NCBI RefSeq assembly: GCF_002953255.1
Contig: NZ_CP026498.1
Span: forward strand, 10,060,561-10,120,737
DNA: 60,177 bases
Origin: Streptomyces sp. CB01881
GTDB taxonomy: Bacteria > Actinomycetota > Actinomycetes > Streptomycetales > Streptomycetaceae
Direction: 5' to 3'
Both the position numbers and the translations under genes were made by a program. Shown piece after piece: positions 10,346 to 16,928 of the stretch (position 1 is its first letter; every line of letters starts with the position of its first letter). A model generated the notes under the pieces. The model saw only the letters and a program-made list of their open reading frames with translations, was not told where the DNA came from and did no database searches.

Positions 10346-10783
10346 ATGACATCGCTCAAGCCGAAGACCACCCAGACCATGAAGCCGGCCACGGCGGCCA
10401 AGAAACTGGGCATCTACCTCGACGCCGCCCCTGCCGACTTCCAGGAGGGCGTGGTCTCCCGCGAGGAGCTGAACGCCCTGCAGGCCGAGCCGCCGCAGTG
10501 GCTCCAGGATCTGCGCCGCAACGGCCCGCACCCGCGCCCGGTCGTCGCGGCCAGGCTCGGCGTCTCCGTCTCCGGCCTGGCCCGCGGCGGGGTCGCCGAG
10601 GCCCTCACCACGGAGCAGATCGACGCCCTGAAGGAGTCCAACCCGGACTGGCTGGCGCGCGAGCGCACCATCCAGGCCGAGGTCCGCCGGGAGGCCGTGC
10701 GGGTCAAGGAGAAGCACGAGAAGGAGCAGCAGAAGCAGGCGGCCCCCCAGGCCACGCCGGCCAAGTCGGCCAAGAAGCGCTGA
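10346..10783 (+). CDS. DUF5997 family protein
   Basis: 145 residues from the ATG at 10346, only 57 bp from the divergent LysR-like start, so the two genes probably share control. The sequence MTSLKPKTTQTMKPATAAKKLGIYLDAAP...FQEGVVSREELNALQAEPPQWLQDLRRNGPHPRPVVAARLGVSVSGLARGGV... matches the small actinobacterial DUF5997 family. The C-terminus is a charged helix (VRVKEKHEKEQQKQ) with a basic end (PAKSAKKR). The central VVAARLGVSVSGLAR segment resembles a helix-turn-helix. Function is unknown; both this protein and its neighbour end in basic tails. Confidence 0.8.
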   Translation: MTSLKPKTTQTMKPATAAKKLGIYLDAAPADFQEGVVSREELNALQAEPPQWLQDLRRNGPHPRPVVAARLGVSVSGLARGGVAEALTTEQIDALKESNPDWLARERTIQAEVRREAVRVKEKHEKEQQKQAAPQATPAKSAKKR

Positions 10784-10919
10784 CGCACACCGGTCGGCCG
10801 GCTCCGGCGGGCACCGGACCGCCGGGCCGGGGCTGACCGGGACGACGGGCGGGCCGGTGCCCCGGGGCGTCCGGCGCCGACGCCCGGGCAGCGGCCCACA
10901 CGTCCGCAGGGGGATCCGC

Positions 10920-11466
10920 ATGACGAACGACCGCGTCGGCCTGGCCGCCCTCACGGAGTTGCTGCGCGCAGCGCACGCCGAGCACCGCCACCGGCTGGGG
11001 CTCTGGGACTGCGACCTTCCCGCCCGCGCCGAGCGCAGCCGTATCCCCGCCGGGACACCCGTCGCCGTGGCGGACCTGCTGGCCGCCTCCGACGGCCTAC
11101 CTGAACCACTCCACCCGGTTCTTCCCCGCGGACGAGCTCGACGGGCAGCAGTTCTCCGAAGGCCTGGTCGGCGCCGAGCTGCCCGGCGGTGCACCACTCG
11201 ATGACGCCTCGCGCTTCCACTTCTTCGGCCGGGCCCGCGGGAACCCGCTGCTGGTCGACCGCGACGGGAGCGTCTGGCGGGTGCCCGACGACGGCTTCGT
11301 CTGGTACACCGGCTGCCGGCTGGAACGGCTCACGGACGACGTCGGGACCTTCTTCACCGACTGGGTGGCCGCCCCCGGCTTCCGCGACCTGGCCGGGCTC
11401 GGGCCCGAGGACCTCGCGACCAGCCACTGGTACCGGCTGCTCCGGCTGACCGCCCTGGCCTCGTGA
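10920..11466 (+). pseudogene. SMI1/KNR4 (SUKH)-like gene broken by a frameshift
   Basis: Reading begins at the ATG at 10920 behind AGGGGG (MTNDRVGLAALTELLRAAHAEHRHRLGLW...VADLLAASDG) and then loses sense at about 11093. The next frame resumes exactly there with AYLNHSTRFFPADELDGQQF, then FHFFGRARGNPLLVDRDGSVWRVPDDG...YTGCRLERLTDDVGTFFTDWV, ending at 11466. Total length is 3n+1, so one base too many or two too few; restoring GC before CTACCTG gives a smooth 182-residue protein. The FFG...VWRV...W pattern resembles SUKH immunity-type proteins, but the family call is tentative. It could be a true pseudogene or an assembly indel. Confidence 0.6.
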
Positions 11467-11964
11467 CGCCCCGCCCCGGCCGGCCATCCCGTCCCGGCAC
11501 CGGCCGGCGAACGCCCCTGCCCGCCCCCGTCCGGCCCTGACATGTCGCATGCCCGAAAGGGCAGACCGAACGTTCCGTCGGCCCGTGCCGCGTCTCCCGG
11601 AATCCCGTCAGGACGTCCCGCCGCCGGGCCGCGGACGCGTGCCGTTCATGCGGCCGCCACCCGGGGCGAGGCGCTGACCAGCGCCGTCGCGCACCCCGCG
11701 GCCCCTTACAACCGCCCCGATGGGCACGATGCGCCCAGGGCCGTTCATTTCGCACCCCAGGCGGTCGAATCGGGCGCGGGGAAACGCGAAACCCGCCGGC
11801 ACCGCCGACCGGCGTGTGAACTGCGTCACTTGACGCTTATTTCGTGCTGGGCTTCACTTTTTCCGGCGACGAGAAGCGGAACGCAGAATTCTGCGGACTT
11901 ACCCACCGCCCCCCGTCGGCCTTTGCATGATTCGTCCGGTTCACTCTCAGACGGAGGTACTGTC
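11467..11964 (+). promoter_or_regulatory. Upstream region of the RiPP precursor, with palindrome
   Basis: No convincing gene lies in this 498-bp stretch. Its right half is AT-richer than the surroundings. A TTGACG hexamer is at 11830-11835, with a weak TTCACT 17 bp on. A perfect 14-bp palindrome CGCAGAATTCTGCG is at 11882-11895, between that promoter candidate and the precursor ribosome site (GGAGG at 11953-11957). The palindrome is a plausible operator. An open frame runs in from 11542, but its composition is Arg/Ala/Pro-rich shadow. Confidence 0.45.
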
Positions 11965-12042
11965 ATGAAGCTCGTGCATTTCGTGAAGAAGGTCATGCCG
12001 GAGAAGAGCCTGAAGGCCTACGCCTGGTACGGCTGGATCTAA
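11965..12042 (+). CDS. Atropopeptide-like (tryptorubin-type) RiPP precursor peptide
   Basis: 25 residues: MKLVHFVKKVMPEKSLKA then YAWYGWI and a stop. A strong GGAGG lies seven bases before the ATG. The first ~18 residues are a basic amphipathic leader. The last residues are almost all aromatic (Tyr19, Trp21, Tyr22, Trp24) around Ala20, Gly23 and Ile25. The family precedent is tryptorubin A, whose core AWYIWY is cross-linked by one P450 encoded next door; here the C-terminal hexapeptide is AWYGWI with a P450 79 bp downstream. The alanine before the first Trp and the core at the extreme C-terminus match. Position 4 is Gly instead of Ile and the last residue is Ile instead of Tyr, so the cross-link pattern must differ. 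It is too short for standard gene finders. Confidence 0.85.
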   Translation: MKLVHFVKKVMPEKSLKAYAWYGWI

Positions 12043-12060
12043 TCGGGCAGTTCGCTGCCA

Positions 12061-12100
12061 GGCCCGTGCCCGGTGGAATCGGTCCACCCGGGCACGGGCC
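12061..12100 (+). terminator. Hairpin between precursor and P450 (likely partial terminator)
   Basis: The arm GGCCCGTGCCCGGTGG (12061-12076) pairs with CCACCCGGGCACGGGCC (12084-12100) with one bulged base and a 7-base loop. It lies between the precursor stop and the P450 ribosome site, where partial termination or mRNA stabilisation would give more precursor than enzyme transcript. Confidence 0.65.
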
Positions 12101-12121
12101 GCTCACCCTTGGAGTTCACCG

Positions 12122-13168
12122 ATGTCTCTGTCCAGGACCGGCGGGAACACCCGGGCCACCGTCTTCGCGCCGCGGATCGACGCGCTTCTTCGCACGTACC
12201 GCGGGTCTGACCTCTTCCGCCTGGAGGACGACACCATCGGGGTCGCGGGCGTCGACCTGATGGACAGCCTGCTCCTCAGCAGGCCCGCCAACGACGAGGA
12301 GCGGCCGACCTTCAAACCCGTCCAGGGGAGGTCCGTCCCCCGGACCGACGCGTCCGCGCTCATGCAGGCCGTCTCGGCCGACGTCCGGGCCGCGCTGAAA
12401 AAGCCCCTGGGCGATTCGGTCGACCTCACCGGGAAATGGCCGCACGTCGCCCACGTCTATCTCAGGGATCTCGTCTTCGGCCGCGAGAGTTTCCGGTTCC
12501 GCGTCCTCGTGGACCGCCGGCTGGAACTCACCCCGAAATTGACCTGGATGGCCGTGGCGGCCGGCACGGCCATGCTCGGAAAGCCGGGGACGGAAATTCC
12601 GCTGTCCAATCTGGCGGCCCGCGTGCTGAATGCGGAAACCTATGACGACCGCCGGTACGCGATGTACCTGTACCGGCGGGTGGCCGCGCCGGTCTGCTTC
12701 ACCGTGTCCGCGCTCGTCACCAATGCGCTCTGGCTGGGCTCGCCCTTCGACGAGGGCGTGCCGAACCGGGACATCCTGCTGGAGGCGCTGCGGCTGCTGC
12801 CCCCGTCCTGGAACATCCTGCGGATGGCCTCCCCGGAGTACCTCGCCGTGGACGACCGGATCGGCCCGAAGGACGACATCCTGATGCTCCCGCTGCTGAC
12901 CCACCGGGATCCGCGGCTCTGGGACGACCCGGACACGTTCCGCCCCGAACGGTGGGCCGGCCTCGACCCCGACGACCAGCCCGGCTACCTCCCCTTCGGC
13001 CACGCCAGCGAGCGCTGCTGGGGGCGGCACATGGTCATGCCGCTGGCCGAGCGGCTCCTCGACATCGTGCGCCGCGACGGACTCGTGGTGAGCCCGCAGC
13101 AGACCGTCGGGAAGGTCGAGCTCGACGGCCTGCTGGAGGTCGCCGGGGTGCGGATGGTCCGGCGTTGA
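12122..13168 (+). CDS. Cytochrome P450 of the atropopeptide-like locus
   Basis: 348 residues from the ATG at 12122, with GGAG seven bases upstream. The P450 signature is clear: ExxR in EALRLLP (Glu221, Arg224), the meander PDTFRPERW, and the heme loop LPFGHASERCWGRHM with Cys299 as thiolate ligand. It is shorter than the usual ~400 residues. The segment where helix I should lie (about 187-205, VCFTVSALVTNALWL) has no A/GGxD/ET acid-alcohol pair, which suits oxidative C-C, C-N or C-O coupling of aromatic side chains better than hydroxylation. Its position directly behind the 25-aa precursor makes that peptide the obvious substrate. No redox partner is encoded nearby. Confidence 0.9.
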   Translation: MSLSRTGGNTRATVFAPRIDALLRTYRGSDLFRLEDDTIGVAGVDLMDSLLLSRPANDEERPTFKPVQGRSVPRTDASALMQAVSADVRAALKKPLGDSVDLTGKWPHVAHVYLRDLVFGRESFRFRVLVDRRLELTPKLTWMAVAAGTAMLGKPGTEIPLSNLAARVLNAETYDDRRYAMYLYRRVAAPVCFTVSALVTNALWLGSPFDEGVPNRDILLEALRLLPPSWNILRMASPEYLAVDDRIGPKDDILMLPLLTHRDPRLWDDPDTFRPERWAGLDPDDQPGYLPFGHASERCWGRHMVMPLAERLLDIVRRDGLVVSPQQTVGKVELDGLLEVAGVRMVRR

Positions 13169-13178
13169 CCGGGGGCGG

Positions 13179-13257
13179 CGCCACCGGCTGACGAGCCGGT
13201 GGCGGAGGCGCCGCCGACGCAGGGGCTCCCCGGCCGTGGTTCCGGCCCGGGGAGCCC
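13179..13257. terminator. Two consecutive hairpins ending the RiPP operon
   Basis: Hairpin one is a perfect 11-bp stem CGCCACCGGCT / AGCCGGTGGCG with a GACG loop (13179-13204). Hairpin two pairs GGGCTCCCCGGCCG with CGGCCCGGGGAGCCC (13223-13257) with one bulge. They separate the P450 gene from the convergent SnoaL-like gene and can stop transcription from both sides. Confidence 0.8.
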
Positions 13258-13284
13258 AACGGCGTCCACTGAGATGACGGTCCG

Positions 13285-13683
13285 TCAGATGTGGTCGGAC
13301 CAGGAGAAGGAGACGATCCGCCAGCCCTCGGGGGTACGGACGAACTGAAAGGCCTTGGTCCCGCCACCCTCGTACGGCTCGCCGTTCATGATCCCGGACT
13401 TGCCGTACTCGCCGAAGCGCGTCGCGAGGTCGCCGACGATCTCGGTGCGCTCGGCCGTCTCCCACTCGGAGAACTCGACCAGCCGGCCATCGCTCAGCAG
13501 CTGCTCGCGGGGCTCGATGAACTCGTCCACGGTGTAGACGGTCAGGCTCGGGCCGGTGTTGACGATCACTCCCCCCGGCACGATCAGCCGGCGGAGCCGG
13601 GCGACGTCGGCGGGCTTGCCACCCCGGTTGTCGAAGGCGCCGAAGAACTCGGCGGTCAGCGCGTCAATCTCGACCTTGGACAT
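13285..13683 (-). CDS. SnoaL/DUF4440-like (NTF2-fold) protein
   Basis: 132 residues from the ATG at 13683. The layout is that of an NTF2-like cone: an N-terminal helix (KVEIDALTAEFFGAFDN), LRRLIVPGGVIVNTGPS, DEFIEPREQLLSDGRLVEFSEWETA, and the C-terminal strands GTKAFQFVRTPEGWRIVSFSWSDHI. Such proteins are lone enzymes, ligand binders or detoxification factors. No catalytic residue can be assigned with confidence. It is convergent to the P450 gene and not obviously part of that operon. Confidence 0.75.
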   Translation of the reverse strand: MSKVEIDALTAEFFGAFDNRGGKPADVARLRRLIVPGGVIVNTGPSLTVYTVDEFIEPREQLLSDGRLVEFSEWETAERTEIVGDLATRFGEYGKSGIMNGEPYEGGGTKAFQFVRTPEGWRIVSFSWSDHI

Positions 13684-13721
13684 GAGCGGAACAGTAACAC
13701 TGCAATGTCACCGAGGCCCAG

Positions 13722-13797
13722 GTCCGCCAGGTCTCGATCCGTCCGTCAGGCCTCGATCCACACGTCAGATCTCGGCCCCTCCGTCAGACCTCGATCC
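13722..13797. repeat. 19-bp tandem array reaching into the GNAT 3' end
   Basis: Four units of about 19 bp: GTCCGCCAGGTCTCGATCC, GTCCGTCAGGCCTCGATCC, ACACGTCAGATCTCGGCCCC and TCCGTCAGACCTCGATCC. The last copy contains the stop codon and final codons of the GNAT gene, so the array may have grown from the gene end. Confidence 0.8.
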
Positions 13798-14338
13798 AGT
13801 AGCGCCGCACCGCACCGAACCTCGTCTCCCGGACGCCCTCGAACACGCCGCCGTGACGCGTGATCGTCCTCGCCGAGGCGGTGTTCCCGACCGCGCAGGT
13901 GAGCAGCACCCGGTCCAGGCCCAGCCCCCGCGCCTCCTCCAGCATCCGGCCCAGCGCCCAGGTCGCCAGTCCGCGCCGACGCGCGGACGGCCGGATGCCG
14001 TAGCCGATGTGGCCGAACTCCGGTACCCGATCGCCGTTTCCGTGCCGCAGCGCGATCCCGCCGAGGACCTCGTCACCCTCGACGATCCAACGGTAGGTGC
14101 ACCGCGCCCGGTCCAACGCCTCCCGGACCGCCGGGTCACCTCCCGCCAGGACACCCTCCGCCGGGTCGCCCGACGCGTCCGCCAACCGCGCCACCCAGAC
14201 GGCGAACCCCTCGGACGATGCGGTCTCGTCGGACGGCAACAGCCCGAACCCGTCCTCGTGGTGGCCGGGCCCCCACTCCTCGTGCGCCCGGGTCCAGGCG
14301 GCGTGGAGGCGGACGGTGGGCGCTATCAGTTCGGGCAT
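13784..14338 (-). CDS. GNAT family N-acetyltransferase
   Basis: 184 residues from the ATG at 14338 (MPELIAPTVRLHAAW). The GNAT core is readable: VEGDEVLGGIALRHGNG, then GHIGYGIRPSARRRGLATWALGRMLEEA with the acetyl-CoA pyrophosphate-binding RRRGLA motif, then VLLTCAVGNTASARTITRHGGVFEGV and the terminal YWIEV. The substrate is unknown. The nearest relatives in layout are the RimJ/RimL-like or small-molecule acetyltransferases. Its final codons lie inside the 19-bp repeat array. It is opposite in strand to the RiPP genes, so a role in peptide tailoring is not supported. Confidence 0.88.
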   Translation of the reverse strand: MPELIAPTVRLHAAWTRAHEEWGPGHHEDGFGLLPSDETASSEGFAVWVARLADASGDPAEGVLAGGDPAVREALDRARCTYRWIVEGDEVLGGIALRHGNGDRVPEFGHIGYGIRPSARRRGLATWALGRMLEEARGLGLDRVLLTCAVGNTASARTITRHGGVFEGVRETRFGAVRRYWIEV

Positions 14339-14500
14339 ACGGCGACGATACCCACCGGCACCGGCGCGATCCACGGCCCGCCCGGCCGCGGGCCGTTGAC
14401 GCCCCGGACCGCCCCGGACCGCCCCCCGATCACCCCCGGATCATCCCCGGGGCCGCAAAAGCGTTGGACAACTCGCCTGCCGTTGCACACCGTTGAGGGA

Positions 14501-15250
14501 ATGGAACAGGATCAGGTCTGGGACGACCACGCCGCACGGAACTACGACACGCCGGGCACGGGCATGTTCGCCCCCGAGGTCCTGGAGCCGGCCGTGGACC
14601 GCCTCGCCGAACTCGCCTACGGCGGACGGGCGCTGGAGTTCGCCATCGGCACCGGCCGGGTGGCCGTCCCGCTCGCCGGGCGCGGTGTGCCCGTGACCGG
14701 CATCGAGCTCTCGCTCCCGATGATCGGCCGGCTCCGCACGAAGGCGGACGAGGCGGAAATCCCGGTGGTCGTCGGCGACATGGCGACGGCACGGGCCCCG
14801 GGGGCGTACACGCTCGTCTACCTCGTCTACAACACGATCTCCAACCTGCTCACCCAGTCCGAACAGGTCGCGTGCTTCCGCAACGCCGCCCGCCACCTCG
14901 CGCCCGGCGGCAGGTTCGTGATCGAGCTCTGGGTACCCGAGCTGCGCAGGCTCCCACCGGGCCAACCGGCGACGGTCTTCCACTCCGAGCCCGGGTACAT
15001 CGGCCTCGACACGTACGACGTCCTGCAACAGCACGTCGTGTCCCACCACTTCAGGTTCGACGGCAGCCGGCAGGCCGAACTCTTCCGCAGCCCGCACCGC
15101 TACGTCTGGCCGGCCGAACTCGACCTCATGGCCCAACTCGCCGGCTTCGCACTGGAGAGCAGGCACGCGGACTGGGAGGGCTCCGACTTCACCGCCGACT
15201 CGCGCTCCCACGTCTCGGTGTACCGCCTCCCGGCGGCCCCGGAGCGGTAG
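14501..15250 (+). CDS. Class I SAM-dependent methyltransferase
   Basis: 249 residues from the ATG at 14501 with GAGGGA just upstream. Motif I for AdoMet binding is ALEFAIGTGRVAVPLAGRG, followed by the acidic residue loop VTGIELSLPMIGRLRTKA and the motif II/III region YTLVYLVYNTISNLLTQSEQVACFRNAARHLAPGGRFVIEL. The C-terminal part (VVSHHFRFDG, FRSPHRYVWPAELDLMAQLAGF) is the variable substrate cap. Family members methylate small metabolites; the acceptor here cannot be named. The stop codon lies in the loop of the terminator hairpin at 15235-15262. Confidence 0.88.
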   Translation: MEQDQVWDDHAARNYDTPGTGMFAPEVLEPAVDRLAELAYGGRALEFAIGTGRVAVPLAGRGVPVTGIELSLPMIGRLRTKADEAEIPVVVGDMATARAPGAYTLVYLVYNTISNLLTQSEQVACFRNAARHLAPGGRFVIELWVPELRRLPPGQPATVFHSEPGYIGLDTYDVLQQHVVSHHFRFDGSRQAELFRSPHRYVWPAELDLMAQLAGFALESRHADWEGSDFTADSRSHVSVYRLPAAPER

Positions 15251-15262
15251 GACTCCGGGGCC
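15235..15262. terminator. Terminator between methyltransferase and rox
   Basis: 10-bp perfect stem GGCCCCGGAG / CTCCGGGGCC with an 8-base loop that includes the methyltransferase stop; 17 bp from the convergent rox stop. Confidence 0.7.
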
Positions 15263-15278
15263 CTGCACGGCCGCACGC

Positions 15279-16706
15279 TCAGCCGGCGGCGGCGCCGAAC
15301 CACGTCGGCAGCGCGCCGAGCAGCTCCTGCTGGTCCTCGCCGACCCACGCCACGTGGCCGTCCGGCCGCAGCAGCACCGCGGGCGCGTCCAGCTCGTCGC
15401 TGACGTCGACCACGTGGTCGACCCGGTCCTCCCAGCCGGCCACCGAGAGCCGGCCGGTCTGGTCGAGCAGCAGACCGCGGCCGCCGTGCATCAGCCCGTA
15501 GAGGCGGCCCCGCTTCAGCCCGATGTCCCGCATCCGCCGGCCGAGCAGCTCGTGCCCCTCGCCGAAGTCGTAGCGGAGCCCGATCGCGATGAGCTTCCCG
15601 ATCAGGTACCGGTTCACCTCCTCGAAGTCCATCAGCTCCGACAGCAGCCGGCGCACGGCCTGGGGGCCGGGTTCGACGGACATCAGCTGAATCTGTGCGC
15701 GGGTGTTGTCCAGGACGGCCGCGGCCACCGGGTGCCGCTCGGTGTGGTAGCTGTCCAGCAGCCCCTCCGGTGCCCAGCCGTTCACCTCGGCGGCCAGCTT
15801 CCAGCCGAGGTTGAACGCGTCCTGGATGCCGAGGTTGAGGCCCTGCCCGCCGGTCGGCGGGTGGATGTGCGCGGCGTCGCCGGCCAGCAGCACCCGGCCC
15901 ACACGGTAGCGCTCGGCCAGCCGGGTGGCGTCACCGAAGCGGGAGAGCCGACGCGGCGAGTGCACGCCGAAGTCGGTGCCGGCGTACGCCCGCAGCTGCT
16001 CCTTGAACTCGTCGAGGGTCGTCTCGGCCGCGCGGTCCTCGACCACCCCCTCGGCGGGCACGATCACGCGGTAGAACCCGTCCCCGAGAGGCATGAAGCC
16101 GAAGCGGGTCTGGGTCTTGCGGACCTCGGCCGACACCGCGGCCAGGGTCTCCGGGTCCGCCGTGACCTGCATCTCCCCCAGCAGCGTCTCGACCCTGCTG
16201 GGCTCGCCCGGGAAGTCCACGCCGAGCAGCTTGCGCACCGTGCTGCGGCCGCCGTCGCAGCCGACCAGGTAGCGCGAACGCAGCCGCGTGCCGTCGGCGA
16301 GCTCGGCGGTCACCCCGTCCTCGTCCTGGCTCAGCCCGACCAGCTCGCAGCCGCGCCGGATCTCGGCGCCGAGCCCGACGGCGTGCTCGGTCAGCAGGCG
16401 CTCGGTGACGGGCTGCGGAATACCGAGGACGTACGAGTGGGCGGTGTCCAGCCCCTCGGGCCACGAGGTGCCGAGCCCGGCAAAGAAACCGCCGACCCTG
16501 TGCTGCCGGCCCAGCGCGAGGAACTGCTCCAGCAGGCCGCGCTGGTCCAGCACCTCGACGCTGCGCGCGTGCAGGCCCAGCGCCCGGACGAATTCGAAGG
16601 GTTCCGCCAACCTGTCGAGCACGGCCGTACGCACCCCGGCCAACTGCAGCTCGGCGGCCAGCATCATCCCGGTCGGTCCACCGCCGACGACGATCACGTC
16701 GAACAT
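15279..16706 (-). CDS. rox: Rifampin monooxygenase (Rox-like FAD monooxygenase)
   Basis: 475 residues from the ATG at 16706 with GGGGG six bases upstream; a TTG one codon earlier is less likely. The group A flavin monooxygenase motifs are all present: the Rossmann GGGPTG at the N-terminus, the DG motif VGCDGGRSTVRKLLG, and the GD motif VLLAGDAAHIHPPTGGQGLNLGIQDAFNLGWKLA. The sequence is very close to what I recall of Streptomyces Rox proteins (for example GVHSPR.LSRFGDATR and LLRPDGHV.WVGEDQQELL). These hydroxylate rifampicin and open its ansa ring. The presence of a rifampin-associated element just upstream (16783-16805) independently supports the assignment. Confidence 0.88.
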   Translation of the reverse strand: MFDVIVVGGGPTGMMLAAELQLAGVRTAVLDRLAEPFEFVRALGLHARSVEVLDQRGLLEQFLALGRQHRVGGFFAGLGTSWPEGLDTAHSYVLGIPQPVTERLLTEHAVGLGAEIRRGCELVGLSQDEDGVTAELADGTRLRSRYLVGCDGGRSTVRKLLGVDFPGEPSRVETLLGEMQVTADPETLAAVSAEVRKTQTRFGFMPLGDGFYRVIVPAEGVVEDRAAETTLDEFKEQLRAYAGTDFGVHSPRRLSRFGDATRLAERYRVGRVLLAGDAAHIHPPTGGQGLNLGIQDAFNLGWKLAAEVNGWAPEGLLDSYHTERHPVAAAVLDNTRAQIQLMSVEPGPQAVRRLLSELMDFEEVNRYLIGKLIAIGLRYDFGEGHELLGRRMRDIGLKRGRLYGLMHGGRGLLLDQTGRLSVAGWEDRVDHVVDVSDELDAPAVLLRPDGHVAWVGEDQQELLGALPTWFGAAAG

Positions 16707-16782
16707 CAAAAGCCCCCATTGATTTCCGCAGGCCCCGGATTTCCGCAGGTCCTGGCAACGGTCGGCAATTCTGCGCCACGAA

Positions 16783-16805
16783 GGGGGCCTTGCCGCAAGG
16801 CCCCC
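16783..16805 (-). promoter_or_regulatory. Rifampin-associated element (RAE) upstream of rox
   Basis: On the minus strand this palindrome contains CCTTGCGGCAAGGCCCC, matching the known actinomycete RAE (GGGGCTTGCGGCAAGGCCC) in 16 of 17 bases. It lies 77 bp before the rox start. A TATAGC -10-like hexamer (16811-16816, minus strand) is immediately upstream of it. RAEs mark genes of rifamycin inactivation or protection. Confidence 0.85.
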
Positions 16806-16843
16806 CGTACGCTATAAGTTGAGAGTGGCGGAGAGTGGGTGTA

Positions 16844-16927
16844 CCTCCCGTCCCGATCCCGGAATTCCTCCCGTCCCGGAATTCCTCCCGTCCCGGAATT
16901 CCTCCCGTCCCGGAATTCCTCCCGCCC
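16844..16927. repeat. 17-bp tandem array
   Basis: Unit CCTCCCGTCCCGGAATT is repeated four times after a first divergent copy with extra GATCCC. The array sits between the rox promoter and the 3' end of the phosphotransferase gene, ending two bases before its stop codon. Confidence 0.9.
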
Positions 16928-16928
16928 T

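Noticed and set aside
11542..12042. 166-residue protein containing the RiPP precursor at its C-terminus
   Set aside because: The extra 141 residues are Arg/Ala/Pro-rich with no ribosome site, while GGAGG sits seven bases before the ATG at 11965.
13784..15250. GNAT and methyltransferase as tailoring enzymes of the RiPP
   Set aside because: Both are separated from the P450 by two terminators, lie on different strands, and the acetyltransferase points away; no positive evidence.
16844..16927. CRISPR or attachment-site array
   Set aside because: Direct 17-bp units without spacers and no integrase in the window.
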